Numbered from the stretch's first letter, positions 7,440 to 16,570 are shown. The stretch is 64,000 nucleotides of DNA from Simplicispira lacusdiani (GCF_003604195.1 NZ_QXGR01000002.1:248001-312000); one strand, 5' to 3'. Notes: generated by a model from the sequence alone, not told the origin. Made by a program: numbers and translations.

Positions 7440-8282
7440 ATGACATCCCCTCTCACCGCAGGCCTGGGCCTCAAGCCCCAGCACTATGACGAGGCCCTGC
7501 ACTGCACCGCCAGCGGTCTGTGGTGGGAGGTGCACCCCGAAAACTACCTGGCCGATGGCGGCCCGCGCCTGACCTGGCTTGAAGCCATCCGGGCGCGGCA
7601 CCCGGTGTCGCTGCATGGCGTTTCGCTCTCGCTCGCGGCCGACGCGCCGCCCGATGCGAGCCACCTGCGGCGCCTGGCGCAACTGGTGCGGCGCATCGAG
7701 CCCGTGCTGGTGTCCGAGCACCTGGCCTGGTCGGCCTGGCGCGGGCGCTACCACCCGGACCTGCTGCCCTTTCCGCGCACGCACGAGGCGCTGGCGCGCA
7801 TCGCGGCCAACATCGCCGCCACGCAGGAGGCCCTGGGCCGCGCCATCGCCATCGAGAACCCCACGCACTACCTGCACATCGACGGGCACGACTGGGCTGA
7901 AACCGATTTCCTGGCCGAGTTGGCGCGCCGAACCGGCTGCGGCCTGCTGCTGGACGTGAACAACGTGTACCTCAGCGCCCACAACCTGGGCACCCGCGCC
8001 AGCGACTACCTGGACGCCTTTCCGGTGCAAGCCATCACCGAGATCCACCTCGCGGGCCACCACGCCGACCCGCGCCTGGGCGACGCGCTGCTGATCGACA
8101 GCCACGACGCGCCCGTGGCCGAGCCCGTGTGGGCGCTGTACCAGCGCCTGATCGCGCGCACCGGCCCCCGGCCCACGCTGATCGAGCGCGACGATGCCAT
8201 TCCGCCCCTGCCCGAGCTGCTGGCCGAGCGCGAGCGCGCGCACCGCGTGCTCACCACCCCGGAGGCCCTGCCATGCGCCTGA
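7440..8282 (+). CDS. bufB1: DUF692 multinuclear iron oxidase (BufB-like RiPP enzyme)
   Basis: A 280-residue TIM-barrel enzyme of the MNIO (DUF692) family, which uses two or three iron ions and O2 to modify cysteines of precursor peptides. Visible family landmarks are [55 protein letters not shown] and EIHLAGHH; the His, Glu, Asn and Asp residues in them are the usual iron ligands. The ATG at 7440 lies 14 bp after the precursor gene; the frame is open further upstream but that part overlaps bufA1. It overlaps the start of the next gene by 10 bp. The likely substrate is the adjacent DUF2282 peptide. Confidence 0.93.
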   Translation: MTSPLTAGLGLKPQHYDEALHCTASGLWWEVHPENYLADGGPRLTWLEAIRARHPVSLHGVSLSLAADAPPDASHLRRLAQLVRRIEPVLVSEHLAWSAWRGRYHPDLLPFPRTHEALARIAANIAATQEALGRAIAIENPTHYLHIDGHDWAETDFLAELARRTGCGLLLDVNNVYLSAHNLGTRASDYLDAFPVQAITEIHLAGHHADPRLGDALLIDSHDAPVAEPVWALYQRLIARTGPRPTLIERDDAIPPLPELLAERERAHRVLTTPEALPCA

Positions 8283-9046
8283 GCGACTTCCAGGACGGCC
8301 TGGCCAGCGCCCTGCTGCCCTCGCCCGGCGCCAGCGCACCACCGCCCGCCTGGCTGGACGCGCTGCTGGCCCAGCCGGGCTTTGCCGTGTACCGCAACAC
8401 CGTGGCCCAGGGCTGCATTGACGCGCTGCAAGCCAACTACCCCGCCGTGCACGCTCTGGTGGGCACCGACTGGCTGCGCGCGGCGGCACACGCCTTTGTG
8501 CACCGGCACCCGCCCAGCGACGGGCGGCTGATGGGCTATGGCGCGGGCTTTGCTGAATTTCTGGAAGGCTTCGGCCCGGCTGCCAGCCTGCCCTACCTGG
8601 GCGCCGTGGCGCGGCTGGACCGCTGCTGGACCGAAGCCCACCTCGCTGCCGACGCCCCCACGCTGCAAGCTGCCTGGCTGGCCCAGCAACCGCCCGAAGC
8701 ATTGGCGCTGCTGCGCCTGCGGCCCCACCCGGCCGCGCGCTGGCAGTGGTGCGCAGCGCACCCGGCCTACCAGCTGTGGCAGCGCCAGCGTGCCGGTCTG
8801 CCCTGGGATGACCAACTGCCCTGGCAGGGCGAAGGCGCCCTGCTGACGCGCCCACACGACGCCGTGCAATGGGCGCCCCTGCCCCGCGCGGGCTGCGCGC
8901 TGCTGGACGCCTGCGCTGCGGGCGCCCCCTTTGAAGACGCCGCCGTCCAGGCGCTGCAGGCCGACCCCGGCGCCGACCTGCCCGCGCTCGTGGCGCTGCT
9001 GCTGCGCACCGGCGCCCTGCGCGCGCCCGAAACCCCTTTGCCCTAG
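8273..9046 (+). CDS. bufC1: DUF2063 protein, RiPP recognition partner (BufC-like)
   Basis: A 257-residue protein. The N-terminal DUF2063 domain (about residues 1-100) has the characteristic [31 protein letters not shown] and [17 protein letters not shown] segments. The rest is a variable alpha/beta region. DUF2063 proteins accompany DUF692 enzymes, apparently bind the precursor and bring it to the enzyme. The start codon lies inside the end of bufB1, which indicates translational coupling. The C-terminal domain could act in peptide recognition. Confidence 0.88.
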   Translation: MRLSDFQDGLASALLPSPGASAPPPAWLDALLAQPGFAVYRNTVAQGCIDALQANYPAVHALVGTDWLRAAAHAFVHRHPPSDGRLMGYGAGFAEFLEGFGPAASLPYLGAVARLDRCWTEAHLAADAPTLQAAWLAQQPPEALALLRLRPHPAARWQWCAAHPAYQLWQRQRAGLPWDDQLPWQGEGALLTRPHDAVQWAPLPRAGCALLDACAAGAPFEDAAVQALQADPGADLPALVALLLRTGALRAPETPLP

Positions 9047-9055
9047 GAGGCCCCC

Positions 9056-9538
9056 ATGCACACCACCCATTCCCCGATCGACCTTGCACCAGCATCCCAC
9101 CCCGGCCTGCGCGGGCTGTGGAACGGCCTGGCCCAGCGGCTGGAGCAGCTCACGCCACACGGCCTGATCGCGCTGGCCGCGCGCCTGGCGCTGGCGGGCA
9201 TTTTCTGGACGTCGGGCCGCACCAAGGTGGAGGGCTGGTTCACCATCACCGACACCACCTACCTGCTGTTCCGCGAGGAATACCAGCTGCCGCTGATCTC
9301 CCCGGAATGGGCAGCGCCCATGGCCACCGTGGCCGAGCATCTGTTCCCGGTGCTGCTGGTCCTGGGGCTGGCCACGCGCCTGTCGGCCCTGGCGCTGCTG
9401 GGCATGACGCTGGTGATCCAGGTCTTCGTCTACCCCGACGCCTGGCCCACGCACCTGTCGTGGGCCGCGCTGATGCTGTACCTGGCCGGACGCGGCGCGG
9501 GTGCGGCTTCGCTCGACCGAGCTCTCGGATTGCGCTGA
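9056..9538 (+). CDS. DoxX-family membrane protein of the bufferin operon
   Basis: A 160-residue inner-membrane protein with four predicted hydrophobic helices (about 38-55, 92-112, 114-130, 137-152) and the DoxX landmarks [16 protein letters not shown] and [22 protein letters not shown] DoxX gene often ends DUF2282-DUF692-DUF2063 operons (sometimes called BufD), with a possible redox or electron-supply role that is not settled. An AGGAGG ribosome site is present 10 bp after the preceding stop. It ends 10 bp from the convergent thioredoxin gene. Confidence 0.85.
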   Translation: MHTTHSPIDLAPASHPGLRGLWNGLAQRLEQLTPHGLIALAARLALAGIFWTSGRTKVEGWFTITDTTYLLFREEYQLPLISPEWAAPMATVAEHLFPVLLVLGLATRLSALALLGMTLVIQVFVYPDAWPTHLSWAALMLYLAGRGAGAASLDRALGLR

Positions 9539-9548
9539 GGTCTTCCGA

Positions 9549-9983
9549 TCAGAGCACGCTGCGCACCCAGCGCTCAATGTCCGCCACACCCAGCGCGCCC
9601 GAAATGCGCGCCACCTCACGCCCGCCTTTGAACAGCACCATGGTGGGGATGCTGCGGATGTTGTAGGGCGCTGCCACCTGGGGGTGCGCCTCAGTATCCA
9701 GCTTGGCCAGGCGCACGCGGGGCTCCAGCGCGCGCGCTGCCTGGGCAAAGGCCGGGGCCATCTGGCGGCAGGGCCCGCACCAGGGCGCCCAAAAGTCCAC
9801 CAGCACCGGGATATGGCTGCGCTGCACATGCTTGGCAAAGCTGGCGGCATCCAGCGCCAGCGGCGCGCCGGTGAACAAGGGCTGGTGGCAACTGCCGCAG
9901 TCGGGCTGGCTGCCGAGCTGCTCCGCCTGGACGCGGTTGGTGGTGTGGCAGTGGGGGCAGACGATGTGCAGGGATTCGGTCAT
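9549..9983 (-). CDS. trxC: Thioredoxin 2 (TrxC-like, zinc-binding)
   Basis: A 144-residue thioredoxin with an N-terminal zinc-finger extension (Cys 9, 12, 29, 32 in CPHC and CGSC), typical of thioredoxin 2. The thioredoxin fold follows, with the WCGPC active site at residues 68-72 and the cis-proline segment RSIPTMVLF. It reduces cytosolic disulfides and is linked to oxidative stress in E. coli. TTG and GTG starts exist 7-8 codons upstream, but the ATG at 9983 gives the normal family N-terminus. It is convergent with the bufferin operon; sharing a stress theme is only suggestive. Confidence 0.92.
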   Translation of the reverse strand: MTESLHIVCPHCHTTNRVQAEQLGSQPDCGSCHQPLFTGAPLALDAASFAKHVQRSHIPVLVDFWAPWCGPCRQMAPAFAQAARALEPRVRLAKLDTEAHPQVAAPYNIRSIPTMVLFKGGREVARISGALGVADIERWVRSVL

Positions 9984-10077
9984 GCCCCAGACATCGGGCC
10001 GCACCAAGAAAAAATCAAGTCGATGGCTCCACGGCGCATCGCACGACCCTCAGCGCAAAATGCCGACGCGGACCAGG

Positions 10078-10187
10078 CCAGGGCTCCCGCGCAAGGGCCG
10101 CCCCGCCGCGCCGGGAGCGTCCCCCTGCCCGCAGCGCGCGGCGCTGCGAGAGCGGGGGGAAGGAGCGAAGCGACACAGGGGGGTGCC
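10078..10187 (+). repeat. Family 2 dispersed repeat, copy a
   Basis: A very GC-rich stretch containing CTCCCGCGCAAGGGCCGCC, GTCCCCCTGCCCGCAG, GAGAGCGGGGGGAAGG and GAAGCGACACAGGGGGG in order. The complement of 28226-28339 is nearly the same sequence, and 20713-20813 is a close relative. It fills the gap between the trxC start and the DUF2905 stop. No coding potential was seen. Confidence 0.75.
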
Positions 10188-10192
10188 TCTCC

Positions 10193-10387
10193 CTAGAGCC
10201 ATTTCACGACGAGGCTCAGCAGAAAGCTCAGCAGCACGGTGCTTGCCAGCGGGATGTACCACTCACGCCCGAACAGCCGGAAATGGAAATCCCCCGGCAG
10301 CTTGCCCAACCCCAGGCGCCGCAGCCAAGGCGTGAGCCCGTTGATGAGCACCAGCGCAAGAAAGACGACGATGAGCCAGCGGATCAT
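10193..10387 (-). CDS. DUF2905 small membrane protein
   Basis: A 64-residue protein with an N-terminal membrane helix (about 3-18) and a C-terminal one (about 46-62), joined by the DUF2905 signature LGLGKLPGDF. Function unknown. It starts 2 bp after the methyltransferase stop and is probably cotranslated with it. Family 2 repeat DNA lies directly after its stop. Confidence 0.85.
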   Translation of the reverse strand: MIRWLIVVFLALVLINGLTPWLRRLGLGKLPGDFHFRLFGREWYIPLASTVLLSFLLSLVVKWL

Positions 10388-10389
10388 GG

Positions 10390-11523
10390 TCAGAGCCTGT
10401 GCGTGCGGTCACCGTGTGCGAAGCCCACGGCGTCCCAGAACTCGCCCTTGGCGAGCAGCAGCACCTTGAACAGCTCGCCCATCTCGTGTTCCATGATCAA
10501 TTTGGCCGCGATGGTCCGCTGCTCCAGCGTCTGCCGCTCCATTTTTGGGAGCAATCCGCAGTTGATGAGGAAGTGCGCCTGCGTGGTGTAGCCCAGCACG
10601 TTCCAGCCCTGGCCTTCGGCTAGGGGCTGGTCCTGCGCGGCGAGCGCCATGGCGGTGAAGTTGACGTGGGCGGTGATGTCCTTGAGGCCCACGTCCGCCA
10701 GCGGATCGTCGTCGGAGCGGTGCGCGCGGTGGCACATCACCGTACCCATGTGGCGCTGCGGGTGGTAGTACTCACTCTCGCCGAAACCATAGTCCAGCAA
10801 CAGGACGGCACCGCGCGTGAGCCGGTCACCCAGGGTGTGGATGAAGGCCTCGGCCTGGGGGTGGATTTCGGTCAGGTAGTCGTGCGGACCCTCGATCTCG
10901 ACGGGCGGGCGCAGGCCGGTGGGCCGGTCTTCCCAGGCGAAAGCCTCGCCCTGCACCACCACGCCGCGCTCGTGCCACACGCCGCCCTGCGCACCGCCGT
11001 GGCGCGCCAGCAGCTTGACGGGCATGGCGTCGAGCACCTCGTTGCCCACCACCACGCCTTCCATGCGCTCGGGCAGCGCGTCCACCCAGCGCACCTTGTC
11101 CGCGTGTGCTGTCAGCAGCGCCTGCTGGCGCGCGCGCAGGCTGCCCGAAAGGTCGACGATGGTGTAGCGGCGCACGCTGTCGCCCAGGGTGTCGAGCAGT
11201 TGCAGCGCCAGCGCGCCCGAGCCGGCGCCGAACTCCCAGACCTCGTCGGTGCCGGTCTGCTCCAGCGCCTGCGCCACCTGCACGGCCAGGGTCTGGCCGA
11301 ACAGCGGCGTCATCTCGGGGGCGGTCACGAAGTCGCTGCCCGAACTGGGCAGCGCGCCGAACTTGGGCAGGTCGCCCGCGTAGTAGCCCAGGCCCGGCGT
11401 GTACAGCGCCAGCTCCATGAAGCGGTCAAAACCGATCCAGCCACCGGCGGCGCCAATGGCCTGCGCGATGTGGGCTTGCAGGGCGGTCGTTAAACTTGAG
11501 GGTTCTTTCGTCACGGCCTGCAT
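10390..11523 (-). CDS. SAM-dependent methyltransferase, NDUFAF7/MidA-like
   Basis: A 377-residue protein of the Methyltransf_28 (DUF185) family. The N-terminal part holds the substrate-facing IGFDRFMELALYTPGLGYYAG signature. The SAM-binding motif I is EFGAGSGALALQLL, followed by NEVLDAMPVKLL and LLDYGFGESEYYHPQR. The mitochondrial homologue dimethylates an arginine of complex I; the bacterial role is less clear. The ATG at 11523 faces the SDR gene 9 bp away in divergent orientation; open frame beyond that is antisense to the SDR gene. Confidence 0.87.
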   Translation of the reverse strand: MQAVTKEPSSLTTALQAHIAQAIGAAGGWIGFDRFMELALYTPGLGYYAGDLPKFGALPSSGSDFVTAPEMTPLFGQTLAVQVAQALEQTGTDEVWEFGAGSGALALQLLDTLGDSVRRYTIVDLSGSLRARQQALLTAHADKVRWVDALPERMEGVVVGNEVLDAMPVKLLARHGGAQGGVWHERGVVVQGEAFAWEDRPTGLRPPVEIEGPHDYLTEIHPQAEAFIHTLGDRLTRGAVLLLDYGFGESEYYHPQRHMGTVMCHRAHRSDDDPLADVGLKDITAHVNFTAMALAAQDQPLAEGQGWNVLGYTTQAHFLINCGLLPKMERQTLEQRTIAAKLIMEHEMGELFKVLLLAKGEFWDAVGFAHGDRTHRL

Positions 11524-11532
11524 TGTCCCTGA

Positions 11533-12333
11533 ATGTCCACCGCTCCCCGTCCGCGCACCGTCCTGGTCACCGGCGCCGCCCGGCGCCTGGGGCGCGCGTT
11601 CGCCCTGGCTTTTGCCCGCGCTGGCTGGGACGTGGCCTGCCATTACCAGCACTCGCGCGATGAGGCCCTGGGCACCTGCGCCGAGGTGCAGGCGCTGGGC
11701 CGGCAGGCCTGGGCCCTGGCAGGCGACCTGGCCGACACGGCGGCGCTGGAGCGCCTGTTTGCCGACACGGTGCAGGCCACCGGCGGCGCGCCCGACGCCA
11801 TCGTCAACAACGCCTCGCTGTTCGAGCCCGACACCGGCCTGGACTTCTCGCCCGAGCTGCTGCAGCGCCAGTTGCAGGTGAACCTGGTGGCGCCGCTGCA
11901 GCTGGGCACGCTGCTGGCGCGCACGGCGCCGCCCGCCGGGAGGCCTCTGCCCGCCGTGGTCCACGTGCTGGACCAGAAGGTGTTCAACCTGAACCCCGAC
12001 TACTTTTCCTACACGCTGTCCAAACTGGCGCTGGAACGCGCCGTAGCCCTGCAGGCGCAGGCGCTGGCGCCGCGCGTGCGCGTCAACGGCATCGCTCCGG
12101 GCCTGGTCTATGTGAGCGGCCCGCAGAGCGGCGACAACTTCCAGCGCGCGCGCAGCGTGAACCTGCTGCGCAGCCCCACCGACCCCGACGACGTGGCGCG
12201 CACGGCGGTGTTCCTGGCCGAGAACGCGTCCATCACGGGCGTCACCCTCGCTGTGGACAAGGGCCAGCACCTGGTGCCGCTGGAGCGCGACATCATGTTC
12301 GTGGCCGAACAACTGGCGCGCCCGCAACCATGA
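11533..12333 (+). CDS. SDR oxidoreductase, pteridine-reductase/FolM-like
   Basis: A 266-residue short-chain dehydrogenase. The N-terminal Rossmann motif is TGAARRLGRAFA, where the Arg fits NADPH use. NNAS, then a catalytic YTLSK segment (Tyr near residue 160, Lys four later), then GIAPGLV are typical of SDR enzymes. Its stop overlaps the start of the first of two FolB-like genes (ATGA), which suggests a pterin or folate substrate, as for dihydromonapterin reductase FolM. That substrate is inferred from context. Confidence 0.82.
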   Translation: MSTAPRPRTVLVTGAARRLGRAFALAFARAGWDVACHYQHSRDEALGTCAEVQALGRQAWALAGDLADTAALERLFADTVQATGGAPDAIVNNASLFEPDTGLDFSPELLQRQLQVNLVAPLQLGTLLARTAPPAGRPLPAVVHVLDQKVFNLNPDYFSYTLSKLALERAVALQAQALAPRVRVNGIAPGLVYVSGPQSGDNFQRARSVNLLRSPTDPDDVARTAVFLAENASITGVTLAVDKGQHLVPLERDIMFVAEQLARPQP

Positions 12334-12728
12334 CCGCCACCATCGATCCCCTGCTGGCCGACTGCCGCCGCATCTTCCTGCGCGGACTCACGCGCCATGT
12401 GCGCATCGGCGTGCACGATTTCGAGCGCGCGGCCGCCCAGCGCATCGTCTTCGACATCGACCTCTGGGTGCCGCTGGCCCAGGCCACGCCGCGCAACGAC
12501 CATATCGACGAAGTGGTGGACTACGATTTCGTGCGCGACGAGGTCACGCGCATCGTCACGCAGGGCCACATCGACCTGCAGGAAACACTGGGCGACGCCG
12601 TGCTCGACGCGCTGCTGGCCCACCCCCGGGTGATGGCCGCGCGCGTGTCCACGCGCAAACCCGACGTGTACGACGACTGCGACGCCGTGGGCGTCGAAAC
12701 CTTCCGGCGCAAGCCCCCGCAAGCATGA
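12330..12728 (+). CDS. folB: Dihydroneopterin aldolase family protein (first of two)
   Basis: A 132-residue tunnelling-fold protein of the FolB family: FLRGLTRHVRIGVHDFERAAAQR at the N-terminus, EVVDYDFVRDEV in the middle, RVSTRKPDVYDDCDAVGVE at the end. FolB cleaves 7,8-dihydroneopterin to 6-hydroxymethyl-dihydropterin in folate synthesis and forms ring-shaped oligomers. It is translationally coupled at both ends (4-bp overlaps). The second paralogue directly follows, so one may be the aldolase and the other a partner or FolX-like epimerase. Confidence 0.82.
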   Translation: MTATIDPLLADCRRIFLRGLTRHVRIGVHDFERAAAQRIVFDIDLWVPLAQATPRNDHIDEVVDYDFVRDEVTRIVTQGHIDLQETLGDAVLDALLAHPRVMAARVSTRKPDVYDDCDAVGVETFRRKPPQA

Positions 12729-13105
12729 ACACGACCGCGCCGGCCACGGGCCTGCAGACTCTCACCCTCACCGGGCTGCGCTTCAACGCCAACCTGGGCA
12801 TCCTCGCGCACGAGAAGAACGCGCCCCAACCCATCCAGGTCGATGCCGAGCTGAGCCTGGGCGCACAGCCGCTGCAGCCGCACGACGACGACATCGAGCA
12901 TGTGCTCGACTACCGCAAGGTGCGCCAGATCATCATCGACGAGTGCACGGCCGAGCATGTGAACCTGCTGGAAAGCCTGATCGGCAAGCTCGCGCACCGG
13001 CTCATGCTGCTGCCCGGCGTGCGCGGCGTGCGCGTGAAAATCGCCAAACTGGAAATCTTCGACGACTGTGAAGTCGCCATCCGCATGGAAACCGGGCAGT
13101 GGTGA
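12725..13105 (+). CDS. Dihydroneopterin aldolase family protein (second of two)
   Basis: A 126-residue FolB-fold protein related to its upstream neighbour: [23 protein letters not shown], then [16 protein letters not shown], then [19 protein letters not shown]. Overlaps the first folB by 4 bp. The two are clearly diverged, so this is an old duplication, not a recent one. The sequence does not tell which copy carries aldolase activity. Confidence 0.8.
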   Translation: MNTTAPATGLQTLTLTGLRFNANLGILAHEKNAPQPIQVDAELSLGAQPLQPHDDDIEHVLDYRKVRQIIIDECTAEHVNLLESLIGKLAHRLMLLPGVRGVRVKIAKLEIFDDCEVAIRMETGQW

Positions 13106-13122
13106 CACCCCTGCCAACCGCT

Positions 13123-14061
13123 ATGAACACCTGGACCGACGAAACCGAAACCGCCGCCCCCGCCGCGCCGCAGGGCCGCCCTGACTTCAAGATCGAGCGC
13201 GAGGCGCACAAGCTCGAAAAACGCCTGTGCCGCGAGGTCGGCAAGGCCATCGTGCAGTACAACATGATCGAGGAAGGCGACAAGGTCATGGTCTGCATGT
13301 CGGGCGGCAAGGACAGCTACGCCCTGCTCGACATCCTGCTCAAGCTGCAAAAGCGCGCGCCCATCCATTTCGACCTGGTGGCCGTCAACCTCGACCAGAA
13401 GCAGCCGGGCTTTCCCGAGCATGTGCTGCCCGATTACCTGCGCGCGCAGGGCATTCCGTTCCACATCGAGAACGAGGACACCTACAGCATCGTCAAGCGC
13501 CTCATCCCCGAGGGCAAGACCACCTGCAGCCTGTGCTCGCGCCTGCGCCGGGGCATCCTCTACCGCGTGGCCGACGAGCTGGGCGCCACCAAGATCGCCC
13601 TGGGCCACCACCGCGACGACATCCTGCAGACGCTGATGCTCAACATGTTCTTCGGCGGCAAGTTGAAGAGCATGCCGCCGAAGCTGGTGAGCGACGACGG
13701 CCGCCACGTGGTCATCCGCCCGCTGGCCTTCGTGCCCGAGAAGGACACCACGCGCTGGGCGGCGCAGCGTAACTTCCCCATCATCCCGTGCAACCTCTGC
13801 GGCAGCCAGGAGAACCTGCAACGCAAGCAGGTGGGCGAGATGCTGCGCGAATGGGAGAAAAAATACCCCGGCCGCGTGGAGAACATGTTCAACGCGCTGC
13901 AGAACGTGGTGCCCAGCCACCTGCTCGATGGCCAGCTCTACGACTTCCAGAACGCCAAGGCCACGGGCATCGCCAGCGAGGATGGCGACAAAGCTTTCGA
14001 CGAAGAGGAATTTCCCGCGCCGCCCGGCCTGCCGGGCATGCAGGTAGTACGCATCGGATGA
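13123..14061 (+). CDS. ttcA: tRNA 2-thiocytidine biosynthesis protein TtcA
   Basis: A 312-residue ATP pyrophosphatase that makes 2-thiocytidine at position 32 of tRNAs using an iron-sulfur cluster. The PP-loop SGGKDS is at residues 60-65. Cysteine motifs for the [4Fe-4S] cluster are [10 protein letters not shown] and, further on, [18 protein letters not shown], [12 protein letters not shown] and VVPSHL segments are all present in family order. The ATG at 13123 is chosen; a GTG at 13099 overlapping the folB stop is possible. It is last in the SDR-folB-folB unit, or separately expressed. Confidence 0.95.
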   Translation: MNTWTDETETAAPAAPQGRPDFKIEREAHKLEKRLCREVGKAIVQYNMIEEGDKVMVCMSGGKDSYALLDILLKLQKRAPIHFDLVAVNLDQKQPGFPEHVLPDYLRAQGIPFHIENEDTYSIVKRLIPEGKTTCSLCSRLRRGILYRVADELGATKIALGHHRDDILQTLMLNMFFGGKLKSMPPKLVSDDGRHVVIRPLAFVPEKDTTRWAAQRNFPIIPCNLCGSQENLQRKQVGEMLREWEKKYPGRVENMFNALQNVVPSHLLDGQLYDFQNAKATGIASEDGDKAFDEEEFPAPPGLPGMQVVRIG

Positions 14062-14113
14062 CAATAGCGGTGTCTGCACCGCCCGCTCCTTTTCCTACCA
14101 GGAGACATGAACC

Positions 14114-14707
14114 ATGACCCCGCTCTGGCTCCGACGCTCTTTCCTCTGCGCCAGCGCCGCCGCGCTGCTGTCGGGCTGCGCCTCGGTGCGCGTGGTCGAC
14201 AGCCAGGTGCAGAGCTGGTCCACGCTCACGGCCGTGCCGGCGCCGCCGACCTACCGGCTCGCAAAACTCCCCTCGCAACAGGCCTCCGATCAGGCCTTCG
14301 CGCCCATCGAGGCGCTGGCGCACCAGGCCCTGCAACGCGCGGGCCTGCGCCGCGACGATGCCAGCGCGCGCCTGATGGCAGAGGTGGGCGTGCGCTCCAG
14401 CACCGCCCTACCCGACTGGCCGCACTACCCGCCCATGTGGGGCTGGGGGGCCGGCTGGGGCTGGCGCCCGGGCCTGCGCGCGGGCGTGATGCTGCGCGAG
14501 ATGCCGCCCACGCTGCACCGGCGCGAGGCCAGCCTGGTGCTGCGCGATGCAGCCACGCAGCAGGTGGTCTATGAAACCTCGGCCCTGCACGAAGACGTGT
14601 GGACCGACGACCCCGCCATCTTCGGCGTGCTGTTCGATGCCGCGCTCCGTGGCTTCCCGCAACCGCCCACCGGGGTGCGCCAGGTGCACACCACGGTTCC
14701 CCGCTGA
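14114..14707 (+). CDS. DUF4136 outer-membrane-type lipoprotein
   Basis: A 197-residue lipoprotein with lipobox LLSGC (Cys near residue 19). The mature domain of the DUF4136 type has an N-terminal strand with the YRLAKLPSQQASDQ helix, a Trp/Gly-rich middle (MWGWGAGWGWRPG) and a C-terminal LVLRDAATQQVVYETSA strand-turn. Function of the family is unknown. An AGGAG site precedes the ATG by a few bases. It ends 4 bp before the phosphatase gene and may be cotranscribed with it. Confidence 0.8.
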   Translation: MTPLWLRRSFLCASAAALLSGCASVRVVDSQVQSWSTLTAVPAPPTYRLAKLPSQQASDQAFAPIEALAHQALQRAGLRRDDASARLMAEVGVRSSTALPDWPHYPPMWGWGAGWGWRPGLRAGVMLREMPPTLHRREASLVLRDAATQQVVYETSALHEDVWTDDPAIFGVLFDAALRGFPQPPTGVRQVHTTVPR

Positions 14708-14711
14708 CCCC

Positions 14712-15350
14712 ATGCAAGCCACCCGCCTCATCGCCATCCGCCACGGCGAAACCGCCTGGAACGTGGACACACGCATCCAGGGCCACCTCGACATTCCGCT
14801 CAACGACACCGGCCTGTGGCAGGCGCGCCAGGTGGCGCGCGCGCTGGCCAGCGAGCCGCTCAGCGCCATCTACGCCAGCGACCTGCAGCGCGCCCACACT
14901 ACGGCGCGCGCCATCGCCGAGGCCACGGGCGCGCCGCTGGTGGCCGAACGCGGCCTGCGCGAGCGCAGCTTCGGCCAGCTCGAAGGCCGCACCTTCGCCG
15001 AGATCGAGGCCGAGCTGCCCGAACAGGCGCGCCGCTGGCGCCAGCGCGACCCGCATTTCGCGCCCGAGGGCGGCGAGACGCTGGTGCAGCTGCGCGAGCG
15101 CATCGCCGCCACCACGCACCGCTTGGCTGCCCAGCACACCGGCGGCCTGGTGGTGCTCGTTGCCCACGGCGGCGTGCTCGACGTGCTCTACCGCCTGGCC
15201 ACGGGCCAGGAACTGCAGGCGCCGCGCACCTGGCAACTGTCCAACGCCGCCATCAACCGCCTGCTCTGGACGCCCGAGGGCCTGACCCTGGTCGGCTGGG
15301 CCGACACCCAGCACCTCGACACGGCCACGCGCGATGAAACCACTGCCTGA
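14712..15350 (+). CDS. Histidine phosphatase (phosphoglycerate mutase-like)
   Basis: A 212-residue protein with the branch-1 histidine phosphatase signature IRHGETAWN (phospho-accepting His near residue 10), the second catalytic region LRERSFGQLEG, and the proton-donor His in VAHGGVLD near residue 157. Such enzymes act on small phosphate esters; substrate here unknown (a GpmB- or CobC-like role is possible). It overlaps the next gene by 17 bp. Confidence 0.88.
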   Translation: MQATRLIAIRHGETAWNVDTRIQGHLDIPLNDTGLWQARQVARALASEPLSAIYASDLQRAHTTARAIAEATGAPLVAERGLRERSFGQLEGRTFAEIEAELPEQARRWRQRDPHFAPEGGETLVQLRERIAATTHRLAAQHTGGLVVLVAHGGVLDVLYRLATGQELQAPRTWQLSNAAINRLLWTPEGLTLVGWADTQHLDTATRDETTA

Positions 15351-16503
15351 CTACGTGAACGCCTGCTTCGGCCAGCGCACCAGCGCGATCGACACGCCCG
15401 CGCTGGTGGTCGATCTCGACGCCATGGAACGCAACATCACGCGCATGGCCGAGTTCGCGCGCAAGCACCAGGTGCTCTGGCGCCCGCACGCCAAGCTGCA
15501 CAAGAGCGCCGAGATCGCGCTGATGCTGCAGCGCGCCGGTGCCGTGGGCGCCTGCGTGCAGAAGACGGCCGAGGCCGAGGCGCTGGCGGCCGGTGGCGTG
15601 CGCGACATCACCATCACCAACCAGGTCATCGCCCACCCCAAGCTGCTGCGCGTGGCGCGCCTGGCGGCCTCGCTGCAGGCCCAGGGCGGGCGCCTGGCGC
15701 TGGCCGTGGACAGCGCCGAGGGCATCCAGCGGCTGGCCGAAGCCATGGCCCAGGCGGCGCCGCAGGCGCGCATCGACGTGCTGGTCGAGATCGATGTCGG
15801 CCAGGGCCGCTGCGGCGTGCCGCCGGGCGAGCCGGCCCTGGCGCTGGCCCAGGCCGTGGCACGGCTCACGCAGCTGCGCTTCGCCGGCCTGCACGCCTAC
15901 CACGGCCGCGCGCAGCACCTGCGCGGCGCGGCCGAGCGACGCGCAGCCATTGGCGCGGCCGTGCAGGCCGCGCGCCACACGCGCGACCTCATCGCCGCAG
16001 CCGGGCTGCCCGTGCCGCTGGTCACCGGCTCGGGCACGGGCACGCTGGTGCACGAGGCGGCCAGCGGCGTCTATGGCGAGCTGCAGGCGGGCTCCTTCCT
16101 GTTCATGGACGCCGACTATGCGCAGAACGAACGCGAACCGGCGCAGCCCGCGTTCGAGCATGCGCTCTACGTCAAGACCCAGGTCATCTCGGTCCAGGGC
16201 GATCACGCCGTGTGCGACGCCGGCCACAAGAGCCACGCCATCGACTCCGGCCTGCCGCGCGTGGCGCTGCTGCCACCCGAGCGCGCGCTGCACTACGCCA
16301 ACGGCGGCGACGAGCACGGCATCCTCACGGCGCAGGGCGCCCAGGCCAAGCTGCCGGCCATCGGCCGCATGCTCTGGCTGATCCCCGGCCACTGCGATCC
16401 CACGGTGAACCTGCACGATGCCCTGATCGGCGTGCGCGGCGGTCTGGAGACCGGGGTGGTGGAGCGCGTCATCCGGGTTGATGCCAGAGGCGCGCTGAGC
16501 TGA
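15334..16503 (+). CDS. D-threonine aldolase / D-3-hydroxyaspartate dehydratase family
   Basis: A 389-residue PLP enzyme with an alanine-racemase-type N-terminal barrel: DTPALVVDLDAMERNI, then the PLP lysine in RPHAKLHK (near residue 55). The C-terminal beta domain has the metal-binding HCDPTVNLHD motif that marks D-threonine aldolases and the related D-threo-3-hydroxyaspartate and D-serine dehydratases. These enzymes cleave or dehydrate D-configured beta-hydroxy amino acids and need a divalent metal. Sequence alone does not decide between aldolase and dehydratase. Confidence 0.87.
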   Translation: MKPLPDYVNACFGQRTSAIDTPALVVDLDAMERNITRMAEFARKHQVLWRPHAKLHKSAEIALMLQRAGAVGACVQKTAEAEALAAGGVRDITITNQVIAHPKLLRVARLAASLQAQGGRLALAVDSAEGIQRLAEAMAQAAPQARIDVLVEIDVGQGRCGVPPGEPALALAQAVARLTQLRFAGLHAYHGRAQHLRGAAERRAAIGAAVQAARHTRDLIAAAGLPVPLVTGSGTGTLVHEAASGVYGELQAGSFLFMDADYAQNEREPAQPAFEHALYVKTQVISVQGDHAVCDAGHKSHAIDSGLPRVALLPPERALHYANGGDEHGILTAQGAQAKLPAIGRMLWLIPGHCDPTVNLHDALIGVRGGLETGVVERVIRVDARGALS

Positions 16504-16570
16504 TCGGCGCCAGAATCGGTGGCTTCGCGCGGCCCGGCCGCGCCCTGCCCTGTTGTGGAACGCCCTGCCC

